From: Charina bottae
Lineage: Eukaryota > Chordata > Lepidosauria > Squamata > Charinaidae
NCBI GenBank assembly: GCA_023362775.1
Contig: JALMGJ010000008.1
Coordinates: forward strand, 24,256,501 to 24,320,500
DNA length: 64,000 nucleotides
Direction of reading: 5' to 3'
Shown here: positions 10,156 to 24,600 of the stretch, one piece after another
How the letters are laid out: each line of letters opens with the position of its first letter
Position numbering within the stretch: the stretch's first letter is position 1
Program-made: the position numbers and the translations under genes
Notes under the pieces: model-generated
The model's database searches: none
The model's input: only the letters and a program-made list of their open reading frames with translations
What the model was told of the DNA's origin: nothing

Positions 10156-13100
10156 GTGAGTCTATAATCTTTTTTATTAATCTCAACAATATTTCATACA
10201 TTAAAACATATCATGAAATAAAAAATATAAACAAGATTCTGAAATAGTAATCAAGAATATATTTTCACATATCAATACAGGTTTTATATACACATCAGAA
10301 GACTAAAAAATCAAAAGTGTGGCAAGATGGAATTTTGAAGGCCACATTTGGAGGAAATAAGGTAAATATGTTCAGTTTGGTGTTATCTGATTATTTGATT
10401 ATCTAATGAAATATCAGTCATCTGTTTTATTTTTCTTGTTTAATACAGGCAACCTTATTTGATGACAAAGGACAGCTCTTGGATAGTATTTTCATAAAGT
10501 TTCAGGTATGTGCTTTGTTTTTATTTGTTTAGTAATTTTAGAATATCAGTTGCTTGTTCAATTTCATTAAAATATTCTCTGTTGATACAACCTAACCACA
10601 TTTGGCCAAAGTCCTACTTAGACATACATACATAACTTTCATGTTACAGTATTTATTTATTTTTCCAACTTATATCACTGCCCATCTCCCCCCACAAAGG
10701 GGACTCTGGGCGGTTCCCTTTCAAGGTAAACAACTTTATGCAAAGTTCAGAAAAAAGTAAGTTTGAAGCAAAAGAAATTGAAGACAGGATATAAGATAAA
10801 AGCAAAACAAATCTAACTGAATCTAGTTCACATCAACACCATTTACCTCTCCATACCTCTTTATAATTGAAAACCATCTTTGCTTTCACCACATCATGTA
10901 CTAATTTTTGCTCTTTACAAATCTCACTTCTCTCTGAGGATCTAATTAATTCAACACAACTACAACTTTCCCAGTTTTCCCCTTCCCCTTAACCCATTCA
11001 CTCTTCCTTTATATATTTGTTTTGCATTTCAATCCTTATTCATTCTCTCTGTATGGCCAAGCCAGCTTACTATACTTCTTTCATACAAATTTCTCACTTT
11101 TGCATTCAATCCACATTCATTCAGCACCCATTCATTCTTGATCCTTACTATTCTTGTTTCGCTCCATAAACCATCCCTACTGTATTTACATTACTTCTAT
11201 GTTTCTATTGATAGACACAGCTCTCACTTCCATTTAACCAAGTGGTCACTTCAGCTTATTTCAGCAAACATTTATTCCTCACAAAAGACCACATATTAAC
11301 CACTACCTTTTTACTAGGATTTACAGATCTTAAAATTTCTGCATTCATTTCCCCATCCCTTGGGCAGAAATCAGAAATCTCCAAATGCAATTGTCCAGTC
11401 TACTGAGATTGTATAGGCTGAAGACATTATCGAACCTCAATAGTCATATAACAAAGCACTACACCTGAAAGGACAATTATAGAGGTCTGGGTCAAATATG
11501 AAACTGACATAGACTTATTTTAACCAAAATTGGATCAGTTTGAATGTGACAAGATGAGCATTGCAAACTATCCAAATGTTCAAATTTGCTCTACAGAGAT
11601 ACAAAGTCAGCTGAGATCTAGCCATAAATGCATCGAACTTCAGAAGTGTCAATACAGTACTATTTTCTATCTTGCTTTTTCAGAGACCAACTTTCACTTC
11701 TATACCTTGTCATAGAGAAAAACATTGCTTGCACAATTCTGATCTTTGTAGGTATAGACAAGTGACAGTATCTGAATATTTTTTGCACGGCTTTCATTGC
11801 TACCCTACTATGTGGCTTACTTTTAGACTGCTAGTTCCTTTACTGTTGATAGTGATTTTAAAAGGCAGAAGCTATCATCATTTTGTTATCTCCATTGTCA
11901 ATTCTAAGGCTGATTGCTGTACCTGTTGTCATTATTTTGATCTTCTTTCTATTTAATCTTAGTCCTGTTTTTCCACTTTGATCCTTGACTTTCATTATTA
12001 GAGCTTCCTGACCATTTGCATTTTTAGCTATCAGAGTAGTGTCATCAGCATAGCACAAATTATTGGAAGGAGCCAAGATGGCGACAAACTAGCACAAATT
12101 ATCACTGTTTCTTCTTCCAGTTTTAAAACCACATTAATCTTCCAATCTAGTCTCCTTCAATATATATTCAGCATATAGGTTGAATAACTAAGGAGTCTCA
12201 CTCCAATATGTCTCACTCCATTGCTGACCTGGAGCCAATCTGTTTCACCCTGTTCCATCCAAACTGTGGCTTCCTGTCCTGAGTAAAGGTTTCACACAAG
12301 AACAATGAGATGTTCTGGAATTTCCATTTTCTTAAGGACATTCCAAGTTTGATCAATGCTACATCTTGGTTTTTAATTCACCTCAGTCGTCTCAAATGGG
12401 TGGAACTTGAAAGTGCATGATTAGTGTTGCCTGTCACATCCTGGATTCTGTGTGTCCAGTCAGCTCATCTATGACATTTTTGACTACCATCTTGGCTGAT
12501 GTCACAGCTATTATTATTGCAAAGCCTTTGATTCCTTTTGTCTGTTGACCCAGAAACTCCTACTCTTCTAACTCCTGTGTACTTCTCAGTAAGAAGACTG
12601 GAGTACATTGATGTCACTTGGGGAGTTCAGCTTTGAGGACCTGAACTAAGCTTAGTGGAGACTAAGCCTTGCCAACTCTTTTGGGACCATTGGAGGCATG
12701 AATGTCTCATACGTCTTTAGACACAATGCAAATGGCATTTACTCAGTAGGACATCCAAAGAGGTGACCTTGTTCTTCCTGAAAGACATACTGTATAGGTG
12801 AACCAGAATGAGTGGCAGTTGGGCTCAATACCAAAGCCAAACCCAGCGAAGATGGTAGAAGTCATAAAGTAGAGATCAAGACAACAAAACAAGGTATCAT
12901 AAAAACATTATTAAAGTTATCGCTGAAATAGTGCTGCTTGTGACTTTAAGAAGAGAGAGATGCAATATCTGTATGGACACATACACTTTTTCTAAACCAA
13001 CAAATGCATAGTAAACTTTTTTTTCCCATTCATACATTTTGCAGTGACCTGGTGAAGAGCAAAAATCTGTCTTTCAACAAGTATATTTTCAGTAGTTTTC

Positions 13101-16100
13101 ACTGAAATTCAGGGGAAATGATACTACATTAAAAACTCCAGAAAATATTTTATATAAATGCCTAAAATATTTAGCCAATTTTATGTGGAATCATGGTTGC
13201 ACAGATATGCATAAAGAGTGAAATATAGAAGCTGTATTGATATACTGTGGAGACATATAAAGTTGCTGAAATATAAAAATACTTTTTCGCATCTCTCTAG
13301 ATAAAACCTGGTGATGACTTTGAATCTGAGCGATATTTAATCACTGTAGAAAGTGAAAATGTTTCCAAAACTGGTTATAATGATCAGTCAAAGAACACAG
13401 AACAACGAAAATTAACAAGTAATCCCTTGAAATCCCTTGCTGCTTCATCTCTATGCCATCCAAAGCGAAAATATTCTGTATGTTGTCTTTTCCCTTTCTT
13501 TTTTCATATGTAACAACTGCAATGATCTGGGCTTAAGGGAGAAAAGGTGATCTGGAGCATATAGAGGTGATCAAGTAGAACCTATCAACAGATCTTTTAA
13601 GAATCATTATCTTTTCTTCTGTTTGTGCATTGCCCCTCAAAAGACATGTTTGCTAAAAGCAGGTGGCAACAGATGCTATGTAAGTACCCATGCTCACTTT
13701 GAATCACCTTTTCCCCCTTTGGTCTCAGCGGGGGTGCTGGGACTCCCAGAACTCAGAAGACTGCTTGTAACCACCATTCGTTCAGCATTGTCGTAACTTC
13801 AAACAGTCGCTGAATGAATGGTCATAAGTTGAGGACTCCCTGTGATCAGCCATGTGTGCGCACAAACTACTTTTGGTGATTTGTGTCCCTTGCCATCTGC
13901 AGTATAATGTATATTACAATGTGAAGTGGTTCAGATCAGCCACTGTATTTCATACTACTAATAACCCTGGTTATTATGAGTGCTAACAGCAGCAGGTATA
14001 ATACATGCTATTAGATCAGCAGAACAAAGTGAATAAAAGCAAACTGCAGTATGGTCCACAAGCTACAGTATATGGATGCTATGTGAATATTAATCTGTTG
14101 TGTATACTACTTCTCAGACAGTTACATATGAAAAATGTATATTGATTATGTAATGCGATGTCATTGCTGCTATTAGTAATATCATTCCCAGTCACGTTAA
14201 TTTGACTTCAAGCATAGCAGAAACAGATGCTTCCTAACTTCCATGAGTTGCATTTTACAGAAATATACATGAGCCAATTGTATTCAGTTTTTTTAAAAAT
14301 AAACCACCATTATTATGACTGAATAACTGTAAATATACTATCAATAAACTGTAAAATAAATGTTATTCAGTGACAAATTTGCAAAATATTTGAAGGTCCT
14401 TTGTAAAATGCATTAGCATGACCAAAGCACCAGCTCTTAAAGCACCAAGACAGAGTTTTCCTCTGTAAAATTCATTGCTGCCACTATAAGGGTTTATCTA
14501 GATTGTCTTTGAATATTCAGAGAAAATCCCTTGAAGTAGCCATATTGGGCCTTCTGGAGGACACAGTTGCCTCAGGGCTTTGTGGAGGGTTTCTTTATGA
14601 AATACTTCTTCAAATGTTTTGCAAAGCTTTATTGTAGAATAAGGATGTTGCAAGTAAATATGTGCATAACTGATACTCCATTTATTAAACTTGCCACAAA
14701 CACAAAATGTTCTTCCAGGGTTCCCAAGTACCACGTCAGGTGGAAAAGAAAAAGATAGTGGAAGAACCTGCATTGCCATCTACATCTGAAGGTCCTCTGT
14801 CATTCTTCCCCTGCCAATTCTATGTGTCTTCTCCTTTATTTTCTGTTCCTTGCAAAAAAAAGGAAGATACCATCTTACTCCCAAATTTTAATGAAGATGC
14901 TTCTACAAAGAATACTAAAGATGCTGAGCCGGTTAGTTTTCTGGCTTCCACCTCTTTAGACGATGAACATGGAGTAGTACAGAATGAAAAACACAGTACT
15001 GACAGCATAGCTGTTGAATATTTGAAGCCAAAATTTCAGTTAGAAAATGCACCGGTCAACTCAGGATACCATGCAGTTTCGCAGAACATTCGAAGCAAAG
15101 CTCAAATTGTAGCACTTTTGAACCATGACCAAAACACTTCCAAGGGACTAGAAAATGAAACTTCTGCCTCGCTGAAAAATCTACAGTTTACACTGATGCA
15201 ATCAGAATCCAACCCAGAAGTTCTGCCTTTAGTTGAGCCATTAGTAAGCATAGACTCTTTGCTAAAAAATAAGAAAGCATCTTTCTCTAGCTTCACAAAC
15301 AATACTAGTGGAGAAACTACTAAACACATGTACCCACAGCAGATCTCAGAAAAAACTGTGCGAACAAAAAGCCGATGGGATGCTTACATGCCATCATGTT
15401 TATCTGATGTACATAATACAGAACACAATGAAGATATTACTAGTGAATTGCAACCAGTTCAAAGGGGCTTAAATGAGAGTGACTGTGTAAACAGAAGCCA
15501 ATACAATGACCATAAAAGGATTCCACAAATGCCTTCTTCCTGGAAAATTGATATTTCTCCTGTTAGTAAAAGTTCTACTGAAAGTCAGCCATATGACCTT
15601 TTACCAACTGAATCCTTCATGAATGAAAGCAGTAACACTGAATTAAGTTCATTTGATAATGCTAATTTGAACTGTGGAAATGCATTTAAAACATTTGAAG
15701 ACACATTATCGGAATCAAGCAGACATGGAAAAATTGATGATTTGGAAAGGAGTTGTCCATACTTGCAAAACAAATCATGTTCAGTTATGTGTTTTGAACG
15801 TTTTTCAAACAGATCTGCTGATGCTGACTTTGGCAATCCAGGAAAACAGTTTACAGAGGTTAACTTTAATCTTTTAAAGATGCTGGATTTTAGTGACACA
15901 GAAGATAATGAGCCTAATATAAATAGCATTCTTTCACCAGGTTCTGTATGTCTAAAGCAGGAAATTAAAGACCAACTTGAGGTCGATGCTCAAAAAAACT
16001 GTGATGTAACTGCATGCAGTAGTGAAAAGAAAGACAATATGCAGTTAATGTTTCTACAAGAACATGATATGAATAGGATCTCAGGATCTCAGCCATTACA

Positions 16101-19100
16101 TCTTTGCGATGAGATTTCTGCAAAGCCTGTCAAAATTAAGGAAAATAGTATAGCTCTTTGGGGGGGGAAATGGCAAAATTCAGAAGTTTCAATTAATGAG
16201 AAGATAGATACAATACATGCTCAGAATATGGATGTTCACCAGCAATTGCTTTGTGCCGGCAGAAGCTTGTTAATGGAGAGTGATGTGGACTGTGAAATGC
16301 ATGATAGTGAGTATTATACTTAAGTAACTCGGGGTAGAAAAACTAACATTCCATATATTTTTGCTGCTTCATATTTGCAAATAAAAATAATGTTTGTAAA
16401 ATAATACATTTTTATTTATAATATGGAGGTTGAAACAGGTGTTTGGTATAGTAATAAAATAACTCTTTGCAGTGAAAAATAAGAGGTCTGATATTTTTCC
16501 CCCGTGTATTTCAGACAAACATCAACAAAATTAATTTCAACTTAGTTACTCCTTAAAGATAGCATAACTAAGTAAACATTATAATTAGAAAATGCAGAAT
16601 GTATTTTGGATTTTTTTAAAACAAATCCAATGAAGACAAATATTTCAGTTTGTGTTACCCCTCAGCTGTTGATTCTTCAGTCTTTCCTTAGTTGGTAAGT
16701 GGTTTCAGACTGTTAGTCTGTTTTTGAACATACCATAGCCTTAGGAAGCCAACACATCCAGAGTGAGATTAATAGGAAAAGGTGGTTTGCTTTTACTTTT
16801 GTAATATAATATAGTTTGAAGTATTTTTTTCACTAGTTCACCTAGTCCTTTTCATACCTGAATTTAAAAAATGTTATAAAATATCTTTTACTGTAAGAAT
16901 ATTTTATATAGAGAGACTATAGTTGCTGTAAGTTTTAGAAAATTAGATATGACCTCTGTGATATTTTTGCAATTTCATACTGTTGATTAATAATACTGTT
17001 TTAAAATTAAAATCTATTCACTAAGCATTTAACAGTGATTTTCCTAGATAAAACAGTAATGATACCATGTGGGAAAAGAAAATTTATTTCTTGTTTTATG
17101 CTGCTTTTCCAAAAATTACTCCTAAAATGGCACACATCTGCTCAAGAAGTCAAAATATCTGTAATACTGGAATAAATTAAAAGTGTAAACTTTTGCCTAA
17201 GTTGAATTTTTTATATGTACTGTTTTTGAACAAGCTTCTGTGATTCTTACTTCTCCACCCTTTCATTTGTGACATGGACAGAATATTGACTGCAAAATTT
17301 ATTTATTTATTTTATTTATTTGTCAAATTTATCACCACCCATCTCTACAAAGTAGACTCTTTTACAAATTATTGTAAAAACTACTAATACTTAAAGTATT
17401 TCAAAATATAAATGTTGCCTTAGTTATTAAACATTTCTTATAACAAATGAAACATTCTCAAACTAAGTTCTGTGTTTGGCTTCTATTATAAAACCATTTC
17501 TCCCTGTCTCATCTGAAAAACAGAGCATAAAGTGAAACAAAATTCCCCTTTTTTCTCAGATTTTCTCTGAAAGTGGTGGTCATTAAGAAAGGTATATAAT
17601 TCTGATCCTTAACGTGAATTCAATATATATGAAAATTGTTCTTATATTTTTGTCGTAAGATCTAAGTCTCAATTTATTCAGGTTATTTTAGATGCTCTCA
17701 AAGGCTCATCTGCTATTAAAAATACCAATGGATTTTGACCCTAAGTTAGGAACCACAACTTCCAGAACACGGCCACACAGCCCGGAAGACCCACAACAGC
17801 CATTTGACCCTAAGCTTTACTTTTTTTTAGATTTTTTTATCCCGCCTTTATTATTTTTAAAAGTAACTCAAGGCAGCAAACATACCTAATACTCCTTCCT
17901 CCTCCTATTTTCCCCACAACAACAACCCTGAGAGGTGAGTTGGGCTGAGAGAGAGTGACTGGCCCAAAGTCACCTAAGGCAAGACTAGAATTCACAGTCT
18001 CTTGCTTTCTAGCCTGGTGCCTTAACCATTAGACCAAACTGGCTTTGTGGAAGAACTGAGATGGACCTAAATTTGGGTGCTTATCACTGGACTGGTGGAA
18101 GTGGACTTCCTGGCTTCCACTTCTCTATAGCAGACCCTCCAATCTCTACTTATGGAACATGAATATTTTTAAAGGAAGAGGGGAATTGTCCTATGCCATA
18201 ATCTTAATCAGAGGATCTCCAGAACATGAGAGGCCAAGGTGGGAAAGAGAAAGGGAAGTCCTCAGTCTTTTTCTGGTGTACAAGGCCAAATTTACATCCA
18301 ACCCAGGGCTTTTTAAAATTTACTCAAATCAACAAGAGTTGCTCTTGGCATAGTGAGATTGGTAGTGCTGTAAGTGATACTTACAATATTTGATTTTTTA
18401 TTGTGTAAGCAGATGTTAATATTTGATTTTTGATTTTTACATATTTCACTGTTTAAAAGATTCTTTGATTTCTTCTGTTTCTAAGAATTTTTAGCTCTAG
18501 CAACTCCTTTACTTCTACAACTTTGAATTTAGTAATTTGATTTAATTTGTTGTTATGACTAATTCTACCAAACTGAATTCATGTCTAACAGATTCATATA
18601 TGCAAAAGCATTAACCCACAACAGACATACACATATTGAATTAGCCTGGTGACTGAAGTTCATTGTGGTTTTCTCTCTTTGGTAGTTAAACAAAATTTTG
18701 CTGAAGTATTTTGTACTGAAGATGTGCAGATACCTTGCCTGCATTCTGACTCTCCAAATTTGGTAATCTTTTTTGGATGTTGAATAATAATAATAATAAT
18801 AATAATAATGGCTTTAATCTGTGTGTTCCACAGTGCATTCTAAGGGAACTTTTCCTATCTGTATTTTTTTTCGTACTGACTATTCCTGCTCCTGCTTGCG
18901 TGCCTCTGGAGTCCTAAAACTCACTCCATTGTTTGGGGATTCTCCAGAGCAAAGTTTTGTTGATGAGAAAATCTTCAGTCTCCTACAAAGAAGTATTGAT
19001 GTTAGCCTAGTGTTGTTATTATTTCATTAGTATTACTTATTAAATGCGTACACTGCCAGATACTCTGGGTGATTCACAAAGTAAAAGCATCGGGGGGAAA

Positions 19101-21595
19101 TAACAAAACAATAAAGGCAAGAAGCAAAAAGATGGCAAAACTAGGCAGCACTACTCAGAAGGAGTTTCAACTACCCCAGCCAAGAGCCTGGACCTCTGAA
19201 ACACCAGTAGGGTGGGAGCCCCCCAGATCTCGAGAGGGAACCTCATTCCAGAGGGCAGGCACTGTGACAGAGGAGGTGCCCTTCTAGGGTCCCAATAGAT
19301 GTTAGCCTGTACTTCAGATGAAGTAGCATAAGGTCATTGTTGCTGAGTGGTCACCAATGAATGTAAGGGTTAGCATACATACCGTATGAACTGATAATTT
19401 TTGCAATTGAGCAAATTAATAATGTAATAATACATGTCATTAATACTCTTAAGTAGACTGCAATTCAGTGCCTGAGTTCTTTAAAAGATTAAGGTTTAGT
19501 AAAGATGTGCAAAATACACCCACATTCTGAAGTTTTAATAATTTGTGCTTATATTTTTCAAAATTTAAAAGACATTGAAATGTTGCTATGGTATAGAGAA
19601 AAAAGCTATAAAACACAGATAAACCCCAATGTATATGCAACAGTGCTTGGATATACATTAGGTTACTTTGTATTCTGGTTCTAGCAATTAAAAATAATAA
19701 ATTCACTTTGGGATGACTAGGTATTGTGGACACATACAAGTTCTAAATGTTTAGCTTCTGGAAATCCTAAAAACTAAATTTGTATCACCTTTTTTGCCTA
19801 TAAATTTACACATAGGTTTACATTAAGAAATTATTACCTAAGCATTGGCTTTATACTGCTGTGATGCTTCTACTAAGCTAGATAATAAATGATTTTAGGG
19901 GGGATGGGGGCAAGGCCCCATATAGCAGAAATGAATAAATGGAATGTATTAATTTTAAGGTTTTATTTTTAAAAATGCCATAATTGTCAGCTAAAACAAA
20001 ATAAAAGCCAGCTTATTAAAGCATTTTTTAAATACATGTTGTATATTATAAGACATTGTATAGGAAATAAGGAATTTGCATGTTAAAAATAATTTTGAGG
20101 TAATGATTTAAAAGGTACAGGTAAACATGTATAAAATTGTGCATTTTTAAATTTTTCCTATGACACTTTTTAAGGGTCTGAATTCTCAATTGAAATGTAA
20201 GGACTCTAACGTTTTGATATATCAGATAATGAATTAAAACACATTGCAGGTGTGATGTAAGATTATAACACCATATTTTTTGATAGAATTCTGTTTCTGA
20301 ATCAGATTTCAATTTAAAGCAAAAACTGCAACTTTGGAAACTTAAGTTTAAAACACTCAAATTCTAAACCATAAGGCCAGTTTGCTGTTATGGTTAATAA
20401 AATGAACAACTATGATAAGTCCTTGCAAATTTTATATTTCTTGGTGCTTTTTTTTTGTCAATGAACATCACTGCTTTACAATATTTGTTCCATTCAATGC
20501 ACAAAGGTAGTTGAATTTCACGGATACCAGGTGAAAGGCTCAGCAGCTAGTGAGATGATGATGAGAGAACCCTGTTCATATCCTATCAGGGATCCACACA
20601 GTGATATGACAGAATCTGAACCTGCTTCAAAGGATGCCTGTTTTTTCTCAGCTCAAGAACTGTCCTATCCTGCGGTGCCTGAGTTTGTTAAGGTGAACTG
20701 AGATTTTTTTTTTAATTTATAGATTCTTTAATTATGAACTACTCTGAAAAAAGTCAGGGTTGTAATGGCTTAAAATACTATTGTTTATGAAAGGAATAAT
20801 CATTACCACTATCAGCAAGTTCATAGGATAGGAAATTTCCTGTTAGGATCAAATAGTTTAATCCAATCCTCCTCATCAAAGGGGAAAAGATCTTTATAGA
20901 TGCTTTTTTATGCTACCTAAATGTTTAAGAGGAATCACTGAGGCTCCTGTTTAGTGCCCCTGTTTTCTTTATTAATTTTTTGCCAAGATAATATGCAGTG
21001 ATTCATGCCCAAAATTAATCCAAAAGCCTTTGTCACCCTGAAATGTATTAAATATGTTTATTGGGGGGGTGTTTATCCTTAGCCTCTACGTTCAAGGAAA
21101 CTTTCAGAAGGTGATCTCAGTAACAGTGGAACTAAAACATTTAAAAAGGAATTCAAACTTTTTGAAGAAAAAGTTGATAATAAATTTCGTAAGTGACTAT
21201 CAATATGAACAATTAATTATCAAAATGTAACATGATAGTTCAACATTTTGTGTGTTTCTTCCTCTTAATAGTAACAAAGACTGGGTCTTTTAAACCTCCA
21301 AGTCAGATTGTGACAAATTCTTCCTCAAATCTAGATTTGGACTTCATGAAATGTGCTTCGGTGGAGTTTAATAAGGTATGACTAGGTGGCTCATTTTGTT
21401 GTATCATTATCATCAACAACAACAAAAATTACCACCACAAAGCTGCCTTGATTCTAGATACTGTCAATATGTTATCCCACTAGGATCTTATTCTGTCCAA
21501 GGAATTTAGAGATGTTCTTTCTTTTTCAAGAACATAATTACAACATTTCTGTCTCTCTCTTTTCCTTCTTAAAAGGTATTTCTCTTTCGGAAGAA

Positions 21596-21632
<37 letters not shown>

Positions 21633-24600
21633 AAACATGCAACAGATACCTTGATCGAATTATTAAATTCCCACTATCCTCTACTGAAAAATCCGTAAGC
21701 ATTTATTCCCATATTTTAAAGAAGACAATGAACTGCACTTTGATGTTTAGTCCCTAAATAACTTATTTAACTCAAAATTTGCAGTAGATGTAGATCTGAC
21801 CGTCCAGAGTCTGCCACGGTAGAGATGGGCGGGGATAAATCCAAATAATAAATAAATAAATAATGGTGTTCTTAACACCATTATCTACATCTATTGCAAA
21901 TTTTGAGTTAAATAAGTTATTTAGGGACTAAACATCAAAGTGCAGTTCATTGTTTTCTTTAAAATATGGGAATAAATGCTTACGGATTTTTCAGTAGAGG
22001 ATAGTGGGAATTTAATCATTTGATCAAGGTATCTGTTGCATGTTTTCTTCTTGGTATACTGGAAGTTAGAAGTAATAAGATGATTTCTATGAAAGATTAG
22101 TCAAGCACTATTGCAAATCATTTGTTTAAATGAGTAATTCTATATTTCTATTATATGAGCAATTTTTTTTGATAATCCAAAACAATATAGATATTTGTAT
22201 CTATTTGTAACTAAGTTACAAATAGTAACTTAAGTGATATAAGTTGGAAATATAAATAAATAAATAAATAAATAAATAAGTTTCCTTACACATTTTTGCT
22301 TTTTACATTCCTTTGTTCAGCTGTTATCAAAACAGTGGGTTTCTTCACAGATTACTGGCTGTCATTTTTTCCCAACTCCAAGTAGTAAAGAAACAATGCA
22401 AGAGCAGGAATTGCTGATGTCCAAAACTGTTCCAGACTTGCATATGGATAATAAAAAATCCTTTTTCAGTAAGAAAGTTTCGATTGTTGATGATATAAAT
22501 AACAGTTGTGCCAGTGTTTTTTTTAATGCTCCAGTTAGTATTTGAGCATTCTTAACCTAGCTTGATCACTGTCAAAATGTAAGTGATTCATATTTTAAGA
22601 AATTACAGTATGCTGAAATTCCCTCCACATCCCTGCCTACTTGGCTGGGATCATGACATTTTGCTCAATGCACAATGGTGTTCTGCTTGTAGAAAGGACC
22701 TTCTTTGTCTCTCACCCTCTTGTGAGTACAGTTCTTCATTTATGAATTATTTTTTTGTCCGTGAACAAAATAAATATATTCAATCTCTACCTACCACACC
22801 CCAATTATTTTCTTCTATATGAAATAGGTATGAAGAATTCAGTACTAAGAAATGGAGACATACTGCAAAATGTTTTAATGTCTTCCCAACTTCTAATCTA
22901 ACTAATCTTGTTTAGAGGCATAGCTATGCTAATAAAAGTAACTAGGAACTTAATTTGAGTTTCAAGTAACAGAAAGACACACTTTTATTCTTTATTCTTC
23001 TGAAATGTCTTCTCCTGTACTTTAAAGCTTTCACTATATTAGTTTGGAAGAATATAGCAATTCCAAATTTTCAAGAGTATGTATAACCAAAGTTTTAAGA
23101 TCCTTTTGTTTAACAAAATCATCAAAATCATCATTAATCATTGTAGTAGGAAATACAATGTGCTGCATTAGCAATGACTGCAGTTAAGTTTTTGCTACTG
23201 GAAATATTTATGGAAAGGCAGTCCATTCCAACAAATATGGACAGAAAATAATACTAATATTAAATGTTTTATGATGTTATCCATAGAATTTTGTTTTCAA
23301 GTGTCCACATACTATTCCCTGTTTTATAGGAATGGGAGAGTCCATATGTCCAGCAAATGATATGTCTACCCTGTTACCTGCTCTTAGAACACAAACTCCA
23401 GTTGTTTCTGGACTTGTAGATAAACAACTTTCTGATTCCCAACTTTATCCCAGTGCAAAGATTTGTAAACAGATTCATCATCATTGTGGTTTCTCAGTAG
23501 TCAACACATATGACAAGTCAGAAATGTTAGGGCCTGAGGACAGGATGTGTAAAAATTTTATGGGTGAAAAGTACATAGACAAGATAGCTATACAGAATGC
23601 ATTTCCTAATGTGTCTGAACAAAAGGAACAAAGCAAATGGCAGAAATACCACAACACAACTGGTTGTGATTTGAGATCTCAAAATAGCAATGAAGTGGCC
23701 ATGGCTGATGATATCCAAGCTGAAAGTTTTTTAGGAATGCCACTAGAATACAGGAGAGAGAATCAGAGTAATTTCATCTATAAAAGCCCTCTGGACTCTG
23801 TGCATCTGGAGACAATAAAAAGCATGCTTTGTAAACAGCAGCGAAACTTTATCAGCCAAGATTCTGTTTCAGAAAGAAAGAAACTTTCCCTGCACTTAAA
23901 TCAACATTTTTGCACTGAGGAAACTCTAACTGAATTAGGTCAGCTGAATTTCCCCAACATAACCAGAGATAGCAAGGTATGTAATTATTCCCAATGTTAA
24001 GAAATGTTGTTGAAAATTGTCCATTATGTGTACATTCAGATTAGCTTTGTTGTATGTTCCTAGTATTTTCTCTTACAGGGTTTTTTTTTAACATGTTAAG
24101 GTTTCCAAGGATACTGTGTTAACAGGCTTCAAAATATTTAATATTTGTTACTACATTTAAGATATAGAGCCACTTCTCATAATCACACTGTAGCTTATTA
24201 AATCAATATATGCAAGGTTTTTATACATCCATGGAACCAAGGCTCCTCCTTTTGCTGCAAGCTATGGTAAAACATAAAGGGGCGTGATGGCTCAGTGGGT
24301 AAGACGCTTGTCGATCGGAAGATTGCAAGTTCGGAGGTTCGAATCCCTAGCCCTGCGTGCGGAGTGAGCTCCCGCACTAGCTCCAGCTCTTGCCAACCTA
24401 GCAATTCGAAAGCATGCAAAGTTAAAGATATGTTAAGATATGTGGTCATAACAGCCTGAGGGATAGACATTATTGCCTTAATAAATGTTATATTCAGTTG
24501 CTTTAAATATAGATAATATCTGCATATGTAGGCTGACCATATTTCCTTGAGAGAAAAATGGGACATTGGGATGGCAAAACGGGACGGGGTCTTATGTAAT

